Assembly (NCBI GenBank): GCA_028819345.1
Contig: JAPPLW010000105.1
Location: 1-64,000, forward strand
Length of the DNA stretch: 64,000 nt
Direction of reading: 5' to 3'
Source: a bacterium
Lineage (GTDB): Bacteria; Actinomycetota; Acidimicrobiia; Spongiisociales; ZC4RG35
Below, piece after piece: positions 1 to 8,761 of the stretch (its first letter is position 1; every line of letters starts with the position of its first letter). The translations under genes and the position numbers were made by a program. The notes beneath the pieces were generated by a model. The model had not been told where the DNA came from. It did no database searches and was given only the letters and a program-made list of their open reading frames with translations.

Positions 1-218
1 AGACCAACCACCCATCACCCGACTTGTAAACCACCTCTGTGGGAAGGACACCTAGCGGGCGGTCCCGCATCCTCCCAGGCTTCCAACACGGGCCGTCGAG
101 CCTTCACACAGTGAGGGATCTGTTGGTGCCGCGACCGGCCCGAGGGGAAGGGGGCTCCTGCCGGGTCGGTCACGCCACCAATTCAAATGTGTCGATTCCG
201 CAAAAGTGGGGGCACACC

Positions 219-241
219 TTAAAACTCCGGGAAACCCGGTG
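219..241 (-). terminator. possible intrinsic terminator after the giant helicase gene
   Basis: On the minus strand, a few bases past the stop codon of the large helicase gene, there is a 5-bp G+C stem (CCGGG/CCCGG, three-base loop) followed by four T. Position and T-run fit a weak intrinsic terminator. The stem is short, so this is tentative. The remaining sequence to the left edge (1-218) shows no recognisable gene. Confidence 0.35.
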
Positions 242-245
242 GGGT

Positions 246-3200
246 TCAGCTATGTTGTTGGACTTGATGGAGGCGCAATTCGAGGAGGGGTAGTTCCCAG
301 GTATTGACTTTCATGCGTTCTCGGAAGGTAGGGCGGGTTTCGTTGAGGTGGCGTGATACCATGCCTAACACTCGCGTCTCATCTATCTGAGTCAGACGCT
401 TGGGGGGATAGCGTTCCGTGCCTCTACGGGAGAGGCGGGCTATTTCGACGCCCCGGCCACTAACCACGTGGATCTGTCCGTTTGGAAGGCGTTGTAGGTT
501 GATCAGGTCCCCGGTTTGCAATCTTCTCAGTGAACGGTGGATGTGATGATCTGGATTCTTCAGGCCGGCGTAGTCTATGTTCAGGTCTTTCATTCCCAGC
601 ACTTCGTACCGGGTATCGGTGCGTTCGACGGGTTGGTTGTGGGCTACCGCCGCTTGGCGGTTCAGGGTCATGTGTCGGATGTCTTGAAAGTAGGGGTTTG
701 GGCTATCACGGGAGTCGATCAGCGCGAGCGTGTGACGGGCGCGGGTCATGGCAACGTAGTAGAGGCGCCTCTCTTCCTCGGCGGATCGATTGCCGTTCGG
801 AGCGTTTCTGAGGCCTCCCAGCACTAGGACATGATCGAATTCCAGTCCTTTGGCGGAGTGGATGGTGCTGACTAGCACACCTTGGCCGATGAGATGGGAG
901 CGGTTGTGGTCGGCTAAGCCTTGGCGCATCGCCTCTGTGATGTCTGTCACCGGGACGGGCTGGACGCCTATCCCGGCTTGGATTCGAGCCAGCATGTGAT
1001 CTGCCATTCCCAGCCAGTGATTACCGTTTGGTTTGGCGTGGCAGAGATTTACAAGTTGTTGCCGCAGTCTTGCCAGGGAGATCTCGGAATCCCGGATTGT
1101 GGACAGATGGTCAAGCAGTAAACGGAACTCCCTGATTCTTTCGAGCCTTGGTAGTCCGTCCGGGACGGATCTGCGCACGGGGACTCCTTTCTTCTCAAGG
1201 AGAGCGCGGATGGGCGCCAGTTGAGTGTGGCTCCAGGCCAGAACGGCAAACTGCTGCCATTCAGATTCGGGATCGAGTTTCCGGAGACGCTCGATCTCGG
1301 CCAGGGTGGCCTGGGCTAGGAAGGTCTTCTCCACTTTGACCCGTGAGACTTTTCCGCCGGTTAGGGGGTCCAGGCGCTGCCAATTCCCTCCCGGGGGATG
1401 AGACTTCCGGGCGTTGTTGATCCGGATGCTGTCCCGTAGCTTTATCCGGTCGCGATTGTGTCGGATCAGCTCGTTGGAAGCATCGATGATGTGCCGGGTG
1501 GAGCGATAGTTCTCAACCAGATAGTGGCGCTGGGCTTTGAATTCCTTTTCGAATTGTTTTATGTAGCGAACATTGGCGCGTCGCCAGGCGTAGATGTTCT
1601 GATCGTCGTCTCCCACGGCGAGGATGGTTGCCCGGCGGTCCTCGTCTTCATCCTGGCCGGCTCGCCGCGCTATGTGGGTGATCATCTCGTACTGGTCGTT
1701 GTCGATGTCCTGGTATTCGTCTACCAACACATATTCGAATCCGGCGAGGAGCCGGTCTCGCAGTTGGTCCGGCTCGGTGCCGATCAGTTGCTCTTCTCCT
1801 GCCAGGCGGCGGTTGGCTTCTCTGATGATCTCGTCGAAGTCGATTCTGTTGTCGTCGGCGGTCCTGGCGCGTTCTGCAAGGGAGCGTTCGGTGAGTCGCA
1901 ATGCTAGGGAGTGGTAGGTGTGTACGGCTACCCGGCGGGCCGGATCACCCACGAGTTTACGAAGCTTTACCCGCAGTTCGTGCATGGCCGAGCGGTTGAA
2001 ACAGATCACCAGCAAGCGTTCAGGGCGGATGCGTTCCACTATCAGCAGATACGCGGCCCGATGGACGACCACGCGGGTCTTTCCCGAGCCGGGACCGGCC
2101 AACACCAGGAGATTCCGGTCTTTGGGGGCTGTCACGATCTGTTCCTGCGCCCGGTTTCCCAGGCTCTCGACAATCTCTTCGTAATTTTCCTTGGACGTGG
2201 GCCGCTTCAGAGCTTTGAGTTCCCCGGGGAAGTAGCGGCGGTTGAATTCCCGACCTGACATCCTGAAGTAGTTGTCCACATATCGACGGGCCCAACCCTC
2301 CAGGCTCTTCTGGGATTCCTCGGCATACCGTCCGATGGCGTGGATCTGGATCATTCTCTCTTGGTAATGCTTTCGGAGAGGGCGGTAATCCCGTTCTGAA
2401 TACCTTCTTCCCTTGGCCTCCTCGTGCAGGCGAATGGTCATCGCCTGGCGAAAGACCGAGAGTCCCCGCTCCAGCCTGATGACGTGATTCTCGTCCAGGA
2501 ACAGAAGAGTTTTCTCAATGGCGATGAATACGTCGCCGAGGCTTTGGGACAGCCCCAAACGTTCCTCCACTGCCCGGTGCAAGTCCTCGAGGGAAAACCG
2601 GACGAGGCGCTCACCGATCAGATTGAGTTGATCCGCCATGTTTTTCAGCACCTCTAACACGACCCTGCCGACTTCGTTCCGTAATCTCAACTGTTCCGCC
2701 AAATCATCCCAGGACACTTCCAGACGAATCCCGAGCCTTCGCCGTCCACGACCCCTCGGTGTGACGGGCGCCTGCCGACCGACGACTCTCCTGGTCCAAC
2801 CCTTCAACAGAGTGAGGATGCTGTCGTTCACCATCTTCAGATCAAGGGCCCGCAGTTGCTCTTGCAGTTGGGGAATGGAAACCTCGACTTCATCTCCAGG
2901 GTCGATGCTCGGCCACTGTTCCCGAAGCAAGTCCAGAAGTGTCTTTTGGGCCTTGGCGATTTCCTCCAACCGGTTCGGAGAGGTGCGGCCCCTCTTGTGA
3001 TGTAGCCAAGCGGAGAAGTAGATGCCGCTCTCCAGCACGCCGGCGCGGGTCATATCGTGCAAGGTCCGGAAGATCTCGCGAGTGAAGGTGCGATTAGCTA
3101 ATGCCGGATCGTCAGGGTGCTTGTCTTTGAGAGCCTCGAACCGCCTTCGGAAAGAAGGCAGGAGGGCGATTTCATCAACCTCAATCCCCTCTCTCAGATC

Positions 3201-5534
3201 GGCAAGGTGTAGGCGGCGGAGTACCTGTTCCCACTGCCTCCTCCCGTAGTACGAAAGTTCAAGTTTTTCCAGCTTCCCGAGAGCCTCCTCCAAGTCAGGC
3301 ACTGCCGGAACTCCCTGGTAGAGGCGGGTGCGGTTCTCGTTGCGCAGCACAAAACAGGCCCGCTCCAGCCACGAGATGGCGGTCCTGACCTGTGTGGCAG
3401 CATGGCGACTCTCCTCGTCGAAGGAAAAGTCAGAGCCCGGGGTGCGCAACAAGTCACCAGGCGAAACCACGATTTCTTCGGTGTCGCGGCGGCGTGCACC
3501 GCGGATCGCCCGGAGGATCTGAGCAATGTCGCGTTTGGTCAACCGGCCCCTGGAGACCAGATCGAACTGCTTCTCAAGATCCCCCTTGGCGAACAGCAGC
3601 ACGCACCTTGCTGGTTGGCCGTCCCGACCGGCCCGCCCGGCCTCCTGGAGGTAGCTCTCAATAGAAGCAGGAACATCGGCATGTACTACCAGCCGGACAT
3701 CGCTCTTGTCGATCCCCATGCCGAAAGCGTTAGTGGCGACGATGACCGGCAGGTTCCCTTCGATAAAGGCATCCTGCACCCGCTTCTTCTCAGGAGGATC
3801 AAGCCCGCCATGGAAGCGCTCGGCTTCCCATCCCTGGGAGCGCAGCATCTCCGCCAAATACTCGGTTCCGGGCTGGCTCCGGGCGTAGATGATTGCCGAG
3901 CCGGATGCAGCCGACTCCGGCGTTGGGGCAATGCTCTCTCGCAGAAGTTGGTCGATGCGTTCTATTTTTCTCGAATTAGGCAGCTCTTCGACCCGGAAGA
4001 CAAGGTTCTCCCGATCAATCCGATCGGTGGCGAGTTCCCGCAAGTCCTTGCCAAGAACCCTCCTGAAGTGGGAACGTATCTCCTCGCGTACATCCAACTT
4101 GGCCGTGGCCGTGAAGCATGCGACGGGGGCCACATCAACCTCTTCGCTCTCTGAGAATTCTCTGATGAATCGGGCCGCGTACAGGTAGTCGGGACGGAAA
4201 TCATGTCCCCACTTGGAAATGCAATGCGCCTCGTCAAACACCCACGCCGCGATCTCGCGCTGCCTGATTGCCCGAGTGAAGGACGGGCTGCGCAGCTGTT
4301 CCGGAGAAACGTACAGGAGCGCGAATCGACCCAGGCGGATGCCTTCCAGGACATCGCGCCGTTCGATCATGGTCTGCAAACCGTTCAAGGTAGCAGCCAA
4401 AGTTGGAGACTCCGTCCCCTTGTTGAGGTTCTCGACCTGGTCCTTCATCAGCGCTTGCAGGGGAGAGATCACCACGGTGAGCGCTCCCGTCTGTTCATTG
4501 TGGACGATGGCTGGAAGTTGAAAACCCACCGACTTGCCACCGCCGGTGGGCATGATGGCCAGGATGGATTCACCAGCTATGCCCTCGGTCACGATCCGTT
4601 CCTGAAGGCTCTCCCCGTCGGTGGTTGTGGGAGTGGAGCGAAACCCATCGAACCCGAAATACCGCCTGAGCTTTCCCTTCGGGTCATGATGCTTCGAGCA
4701 ATACCCGCACTCGGAGCGCCGGCACGAAACGCTCCGTATCCTCCGCACGAAATCCGACGCCGCCGGAAACTGCTTGTGGACCCAGCGGGGCAGCACCGAT
4801 TCGGTCCCGGCCACCGTAAGCCAGGCAAGTGAATAAGCCACCGCAGGTCGAGTTCGCGGATCCTCTAACAAGCCCGGAAGCCCACGCCGGATAGCTTCCG
4901 AGCAGGCCCGTTCTCCCGCGAAATACTCGAAGCCCTTCACCACTCGATGATGCGGGATCATCCTGCCTCCGAGCTCTTCCAACAAGAAACCTGTTCCCTG
5001 CAACCTCAAAGGTGAGGTCCCCCCAGAACTGCCGGAATCGTAAAAACAACTGCGGTAGACCCACAGCAGCCTGTCCTTCTCGCCATCTCTCCCATTGAGA
5101 AGAATCCAACAATCCTCAAGGAGTCTCAGAGCCAGACGACAGTCAGCAACCGGATCGTTCCGCTCGGCACCAACCAGCTTGTAGTCCTTCACCAGACTGT
5201 GATAAGGCTGCTCAGGCTTGGCCAACGGAGCCAAATAGAGAGTGTCAACCACCGGCAGGGCCAGGAGACTTGACCGGGGCAGATACCTTTCTATGAAGCG
5301 GTGATCGTGCGCCACGATGTTGTGCCCTACCACGAATTCCGCCCCCCTCCCGAACTCATCCAGTTCTCGCACAGCCCGCTCCGAGGATCGAACCCTGGGG
5401 ATTCGCAATTCTCTATCTCCCCAAACAGCGCCCACCTCCCGGATTACCCCGTCCACAACCTCCAAATCCAAGACCAGACACCTCTCGGAAAAAGCCTCCC
5501 ACCGGGGATCAGCCAAAACAAACCCATCAGGCAT
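246..5534 (-). CDS. giant DnaQ-like exonuclease / RecQ helicase / UvrD helicase fusion
   Basis: This 1762-residue protein joins three activities. Residues about 17-145 look like a DEDD 3'-5' exonuclease: DLE near 23-25, GHNIVAHD near 70-77 and a late Asp in NDPVAD. A Cys/His cluster follows (C271, C276, C279, H282, H283) and may bind zinc. A RecQ-type superfamily-2 helicase then starts: Walker A MPTGGGKS near 328-335, DEAH near 434-437, and VVATNAFGMGIDKSDVR with QEAGRAGRDGQ later. After a long middle region, a UvrD/Rep superfamily-1 helicase begins near residue 1145 (LAGPGSGKT) with VDEYQDI, GDDDQNIYAWR, VSTIHSAKGLEFDHV and YVAMTRAR. All catalytic motifs look intact. Such fusions are expected to unwind and trim DNA in repair or in defence against foreign DNA; the actual role is not shown by the sequence. 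It lies in a defence-like neighbourhood beside an IS110 remnant. Start ATG at 5534 is the first in frame; no strong ribosome binding site is visible. Confidence 0.9.
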   Translation of the reverse strand: MPDGFVLADPRWEAFSERCLVLDLEVVDGVIREVGAVWGDRELRIPRVRSSERAVRELDEFGRGAEFVVGHNIVAHDHRFIERYLPRSSLLALPVVDTLYLAPLAKPEQPYHSLVKDYKLVGAERNDPVADCRLALRLLEDCWILLNGRDGEKDRLLWVYRSCFYDSGSSGGTSPLRLQGTGFLLEELGGRMIPHHRVVKGFEYFAGERACSEAIRRGLPGLLEDPRTRPAVAYSLAWLTVAGTESVLPRWVHKQFPAASDFVRRIRSVSCRRSECGYCSKHHDPKGKLRRYFGFDGFRSTPTTTDGESLQERIVTEGIAGESILAIMPTGGGKSVGFQLPAIVHNEQTGALTVVISPLQALMKDQVENLNKGTESPTLAATLNGLQTMIERRDVLEGIRLGRFALLYVSPEQLRSPSFTRAIRQREIAAWVFDEAHCISKWGHDFRPDYLYAARFIREFSESEEVDVAPVACFTATAKLDVREEIRSHFRRVLGKDLRELATDRIDRENLVFRVEELPNSRKIERIDQLLRESIAPTPESAASGSAIIYARSQPGTEYLAEMLRSQGWEAERFHGGLDPPEKKRVQDAFIEGNLPVIVATNAFGMGIDKSDVRLVVHADVPASIESYLQEAGRAGRDGQPARCVLLFAKGDLEKQFDLVSRGRLTKRDIAQILRAIRGARRRDTEEIVVSPGDLLRTPGSDFSFDEESRHAATQVRTAISWLERACFVLRNENRTRLYQGVPAVPDLEEALGKLEKLELSYYGRRQWEQVLRRLHLADLREGIEVDEIALLPSFRRRFEALKDKHPDDPALANRTFTREIFRTLHDMTRAGVLESGIYFSAWLHHKRGRTSPNRLEEIAKAQKTLLDLLREQWPSIDPGDEVEVSIPQLQEQLRALDLKMVNDSILTLLKGWTRRVVGRQAPVTPRGRGRRRLGIRLEVSWDDLAEQLRLRNEVGRVVLEVLKNMADQLNLIGERLVRFSLEDLHRAVEERLGLSQSLGDVFIAIEKTLLFLDENHVIRLERGLSVFRQAMTIRLHEEAKGRRYSERDYRPLRKHYQERMIQIHAIGRYAEESQKSLEGWARRYVDNYFRMSGREFNRRYFPGELKALKRPTSKENYEEIVESLGNRAQEQIVTAPKDRNLLVLAGPGSGKTRVVVHRAAYLLIVERIRPERLLVICFNRSAMHELRVKLRKLVGDPARRVAVHTYHSLALRLTERSLAERARTADDNRIDFDEIIREANRRLAGEEQLIGTEPDQLRDRLLAGFEYVLVDEYQDIDNDQYEMITHIARRAGQDEDEDRRATILAVGDDDQNIYAWRRANVRYIKQFEKEFKAQRHYLVENYRSTRHIIDASNELIRHNRDRIKLRDSIRINNARKSHPPGGNWQRLDPLTGGKVSRVKVEKTFLAQATLAEIERLRKLDPESEWQQFAVLAWSHTQLAPIRALLEKKGVPVRRSVPDGLPRLERIREFRLLLDHLSTIRDSEISLARLRQQLVNLCHAKPNGNHWLGMADHMLARIQAGIGVQPVPVTDITEAMRQGLADHNRSHLIGQGVLVSTIHSAKGLEFDHVLVLGGLRNAPNGNRSAEEERRLYYVAMTRARHTLALIDSRDSPNPYFQDIRHMTLNRQAAVAHNQPVERTDTRYEVLGMKDLNIDYAGLKNPDHHIHRSLRRLQTGDLINLQRLPNGQIHVVSGRGVEIARLSRRGTERYPPKRLTQIDETRVLGMVSRHLNETRPTFRERMKVNTWELPLLELRLHQVQQHS

Positions 5535-5739
5535 AACCTGGATCTCAGCCCCCTACGTCACATAAAGTAAATGACACGCCTCTTCATGGCAACACCCTTG
5601 GATCATCCTCGACAACTGGCATCCATAGCCAAGGGGCCATGACGAATCGCAAGCAAACCAGAACCAAAGCCTAGACCCACCGCAAGAGGCCTCTCTGACC
5701 TGGAAGAACAGCTGCAAACAGGATACCGAGGAGATACCG

Positions 5740-6000
5740 ACGACATACTCGATGGTGTGTTGGTCTCGGACCATGCGTACTTTGGCAGTTCGCCACGGGG
5801 CGTTTTGACTTGGCGGTTACCTCTCTGGCTGAGGCGATGGCGGACGATGCGTCCCGAGGACGCTTGGAGGACCTTGTGCCGCACAGTGCCGCGACGGAGG
5901 CTTCCGAGGTCACGCGTTTGGGGTTGTCGCCGGCTGTGCCCAGTAGGGCGGCGGCGCCCGCGCCTATTGGTTGAAGCTCGACGACCTGGCGTCCGGTCTG
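5740..6000 (-). pseudogene. decayed IS110-family transposase fragment (C-terminal domain)
   Basis: Three minus-strand frames read in succession resemble the C-terminal Transposase_20 part of IS110-type transposases. About 5994-5877 gives IGAGAAALLGTAGDNPKR and SEASVAALCG. About 5890-5809 continues in another frame with LQASSGRIVRHRLSQRGNRQ. About 5774-5742 gives a third-frame MVRDQHTIEYV. Known IS110 proteins carry the same order of blocks (AAGDN, ALCG, PASSGK..RHRLN.GGNRQAN, VRM..DP.T..YV). At least two frameshifts and a deletion, plus loss of the N-terminal DEDD catalytic half, make this a dead remnant. No terminal repeats were found. The family match comes from recalled motifs and not from a search. 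The rest of the 5535-6044 gap shows nothing else. Confidence 0.7.
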
Positions 6001-6044
6001 CGATTGGCCGAGGGCCCGGGGTTGCCGCAGCTTGGTTGCATGCT

Positions 6045-6593
6045 TCAACTCGGTGGGTGACCGACTGCTTCATCCACAAACGGGGCCAGATCCTTCCATG
6101 CTGTCAGAATGGTCTCCACTATGTAGCTGCGGTATTCCTTAAGGTTGTCATCCTCCCAGAACCTGCCCTTCGGAGGATCCAGGTACCGATAGGCCGGCCA
6201 CCACCCGCTGGATCGGAGATAGGCGGGACAAGCTTCCTTTGTGAAACGCGACCTGTAGCTTTCTACATTCGTCCTGACTCCGCACATCAGCCTTCCACGA
6301 GGAGGGAAAAACGCCTTGTGAAACCATTCCAATCTCACATCCGGACCACTTTCTCCTTTCGGCCAACCCTGCCGACGCAGGCCCAGACCTGGCCAGTTTC
6401 CTCCCTTTAGAAACGACCTCACGCCGTCTTCAGCGAACCCTCCGCTTCTTAAGGCCGCGTCGAGATCGCCTTTGAGACTGCGATAGAACCGATCCACGAA
6501 CTCTGACACTTCGTCTTCAAGAGCAGCCCACTCCCTGGTCCTCGCTTGATGCTCCAGAAAGAACTTGACCCGTTCGTCTTCGACCCGATTCAT
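6045..6593 (-). CDS. companion or C-terminal half of a PDDEXK_4-type nuclease
   Basis: The protein is 182 residues, soluble and rich in charged and aromatic residues (several Trp, e.g. GWWPAYRYLD). I see no catalytic motif of its own. Its ATG overlaps the stop of the upstream nuclease gene in an ATGA arrangement, so the two are translationally coupled. The opening, MNRVEDERVKFFLEHQ followed by EWAALEDEV, resembles text that in longer PDDEXK_4 proteins directly follows the nuclease domain. This ORF is therefore either a separately translated partner or the tail of a gene broken by a one-base frame change. Start is set by the overlap. Function by itself is unknown. Confidence 0.65.
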   Translation of the reverse strand: MNRVEDERVKFFLEHQARTREWAALEDEVSEFVDRFYRSLKGDLDAALRSGGFAEDGVRSFLKGGNWPGLGLRRQGWPKGESGPDVRLEWFHKAFFPPRGRLMCGVRTNVESYRSRFTKEACPAYLRSSGWWPAYRYLDPPKGRFWEDDNLKEYRSYIVETILTAWKDLAPFVDEAVGHPPS

Positions 6594-7312
6594 CCGAACT
6601 GCTCCTCGAGCGTCCGTAAGTAATTGTTGACGACATCAGCAGCACTGGCAACCTCGGCGGCAGACCGTGATTCGCTCAGGGCCCCCTCCAACATCGCCCG
6701 GACCTCGGGCCACGAGAGCGTCTTGAAAGCACGCTGGGAACGCCGCGTGGTCGCCGTACACGGCTTCCGACCGTCGGGAGTCAGGAACACGAAAAGAGGC
6801 GCCCTCTCGCACTTGAAATTCTTGTACAAATCGTCGCACTGACTCGGCTGCTCCGACGCATCGACCTTGTTCTCGAACACGAGCGTGAAGTTCTCGCCCC
6901 ACACGACAAGGTCAGCCTCCCTGCCATTCCGCCACACCGAAAACGCCACCTTCCTCACTGCCAAAGGGACGGACACCGGTTCCCCGGTGCAGTGCTCTAC
7001 CAAGCGCTCCACGAACTCACAACCCAAGCCGTGCCGAGCCGTCGAAGTCAACAGCCACCCAAGCATGCGAGAATGGGTGTTTTCGTGGCGGGCGAGACCC
7101 ACAATCTCAAGAAAACCCGAAGGGCCGGTCAACCACAGCCCGTCCGCAACGAGACGGTCATGCCGGCAGCGCATCCCAGTCATGGCCCCACGCCACTCGT
7201 CAAGCAGCCTCCCCGTCCGGCGCACGCCGATCTCGTCCCACTCGCGCTCCATCACACACATGCGCGCCCTCCACGAGAGGACTCGATTAACCAGCGTGAC
7301 CATAGGGGGCAT
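6590..7312 (-). CDS. PD-(D/E)XK nuclease-family protein (PDDEXK_4 type)
   Basis: The 240-residue protein carries the hallmarks of PDDEXK_4 nucleases. It has an N-terminal block around HENTHSRMLGWLLTSTARHG, then GREADLVVWGENFTLVFENK, in which D and ENK supply the D...ExK catalytic set, and a following Q in SEQPSQCDDLY. Family members are usually 350-400 residues, so this protein is short; the coupled downstream ORF could supply the missing C-terminal part. Such proteins are found as stand-alone nucleases in accessory and defence regions; the substrate is unknown. The start is uncertain: in-frame Met codons at residues 4, 18 and 21 are possible and no clear ribosome binding site decides it. Confidence 0.7.
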   Translation of the reverse strand: MPPMVTLVNRVLSWRARMCVMEREWDEIGVRRTGRLLDEWRGAMTGMRCRHDRLVADGLWLTGPSGFLEIVGLARHENTHSRMLGWLLTSTARHGLGCEFVERLVEHCTGEPVSVPLAVRKVAFSVWRNGREADLVVWGENFTLVFENKVDASEQPSQCDDLYKNFKCERAPLFVFLTPDGRKPCTATTRRSQRAFKTLSWPEVRAMLEGALSESRSAAEVASAADVVNNYLRTLEEQFG

Positions 7313-7520
7313 GTCCGAGACAATAGCGACCTACATCTCCCGCGCCCGCCCGAAAGCTGCACGCGATGCTCGCCCCGCCTCTTCATCCGCCCCCTCCCGG
7401 GATCCTCCACCCACCGCCCGCGAAGCCTCCAACACTGTCGTTTCCGCACATGGGCCAGGCATACGTGGAATTCAAAACTGGACCAAACCCCTTTCCGGCC
7501 CGCGCTTCTCCGTCGGTCGG

Positions 7521-7994
7521 CTAGCCGATCTGTGTTGGGGGAAGTATTTCGATCACTTCCAAACTACCCTCGGATCGCTCGGTGAACACCGCCATCATTT
7601 TGTCGCGGCCGGTGGAAGACCACGAAAGAACGGCTTGGAATCCCTCGTCGTATGCTCTTTTGCCCACATCCTGACAGGCACTCCAACCATCCGAAACCAG
7701 GTCGTCCAATGTCATGCCGACAACCGATCGGGTGGCCTCCCGGGTCAAATCCAACACCAGACACAAATCCACCGAGAATCTGTAAAGATTGCTGACCGGC
7801 AACGACCTGTCGATGGCTTGCTTGCTGTACTCGGCTTGAGCGCACTCTATGGTGGTGCAGAGATAAAGCGTAGGAATCCCTGGAGGGTTGAACCTTCCCC
7901 CATGCCTACGGGCACCATCACCGCTGAGAGGGTCGTAATCAGGATGACAATGCCTCCAAGCCTCACCCTCAAAGGCGAAGGAGGGCCATGTCAC
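7521..7994 (-). CDS. RES-domain toxin (NAD+-consuming type)
   Basis: This 157-residue protein is a full-length RES domain. It has an early Arg-containing WRHCHP segment, GGRFNPPGIPTLYL, an Arg/Glu region in TTIECAQAEYS, and a C-terminal GFQAVLSWSS holding the conserved Ser. RES proteins are toxins of type II toxin-antitoxin systems; studied members deplete NAD+. It is the second gene of a pair, 12 bp downstream of a small ORF that would encode the antitoxin. The usual RES order is antitoxin first, as seen here. Start is GTG at 7994. RES identification rests on motif pattern and length; the toxin role is inferred from the family. Confidence 0.8.
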   Translation of the reverse strand: MTWPSFAFEGEAWRHCHPDYDPLSGDGARRHGGRFNPPGIPTLYLCTTIECAQAEYSKQAIDRSLPVSNLYRFSVDLCLVLDLTREATRSVVGMTLDDLVSDGWSACQDVGKRAYDEGFQAVLSWSSTGRDKMMAVFTERSEGSLEVIEILPPTQIG

Positions 7995-8006
7995 GACTTC
8001 TGGTGT

Positions 8007-8300
8007 TTAGGCAGGGAGGAAACTGCCCTCAACGACGAGATAGTCGTCGGCGGCCTGATAGTCACGACTCTTGATGAGCGCCATCAAAGTGACTCCGCTC
8101 ATTGACCGAGGGCCCGGCTGCCAAGGCACATCACGCTCCGCGGGGTGATACATTCTGACAACCCGTCGAACGATGGTCCTAATACACTCAAAATCGTATT
8201 GAGGCAGTCCACAAGGACGCGACACCTCATCGGGCCCTGTTTCAAGCATGTCCCTAACGAGACGATCCAAATCAACCTTCGTATCGCGAGAGATCGTCAT
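8007..8300 (-). CDS. putative antitoxin partner of the RES toxin
   Basis: This 97-residue reading begins at the ATG at 8300 (MTISRDTKVDLDRLV). The same frame stays open to 8597, but the extra 99 residues are rich in Cys, Arg and Ser and look like spurious coding. The protein lies 12 bp upstream of the RES toxin on the same strand, the normal antitoxin place. I do not recognise the Xre/MbcA/ParS (DUF2384) signature that RES partners usually carry; the C-terminal stretch ALIKSRDYQAADDYLVVEG could be the toxin-binding part. Assignment as antitoxin is from context only. No strong ribosome binding site is seen. Confidence 0.5.
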   Translation of the reverse strand: MTISRDTKVDLDRLVRDMLETGPDEVSRPCGLPQYDFECIRTIVRRVVRMYHPAERDVPWQPGPRSMSGVTLMALIKSRDYQAADDYLVVEGSFLPA

Positions 8301-8761
8301 GGTCTCAAGAGAGTATAGGTGCTCGCGCCCAGACCGGACAGAGTAACCACCCCGAAAAGGGGCTGACCGCCTTCTATGGGATGCCCAAGGGCAGAGGCAC
8401 AACAAGCTGTATCCTGCTTGAGGGCGGCTGGTATCTCTCAGAAACGGCGGATCGATCTCACCTCCGAGAGCCGCCACCAGTCTCTCCTCCATCTGCGGGC
8501 CCAACTCATTCACAGAGAACCCGAGGGCACCCTGATACCATATGTGGTACCGATAAACGCAGACACTGCGCTGACCAGGGATGTTATAGACCGACAAGGT
8601 GTTGGGGGAGGGCTCCCAAATAGGGCCCCGAATTTCGCGACATTTCTCCAGTAGTCGGGCGGTGGTTCACGGGAGGACCACCGGAACATTATAGTGTTTG
8701 TTTTGCCATTTTGGTGATATATGGCGGTGTTTTGTCACACCCCCTTGGCATACTGGTAGAC
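8301..8761. other. intergenic region between the toxin-antitoxin pair and the HNH gene
   Basis: About 460 bp without a convincing gene separate two divergent units. The frame upstream of the antitoxin start is open but does not look coding. From about 8685 to 8735 the DNA becomes AT-richer than its surroundings (TTTGTTTTGCCATTTTGGTG, then ATATATGG), which is where promoters for one or both units would be expected. No operator palindrome was recognised. Confidence 0.4.

Noticed and set aside
1-245. A plus-strand 84-codon frame at the left edge
   Set aside because: No recognisable protein and it overlaps the end of the helicase gene.
8301-8597. Open minus-strand extension upstream of the antitoxin start
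   Set aside because: Residues are rich in Cys, Arg, Ser and Pro with no protein-like pattern; it is probably chance openness.
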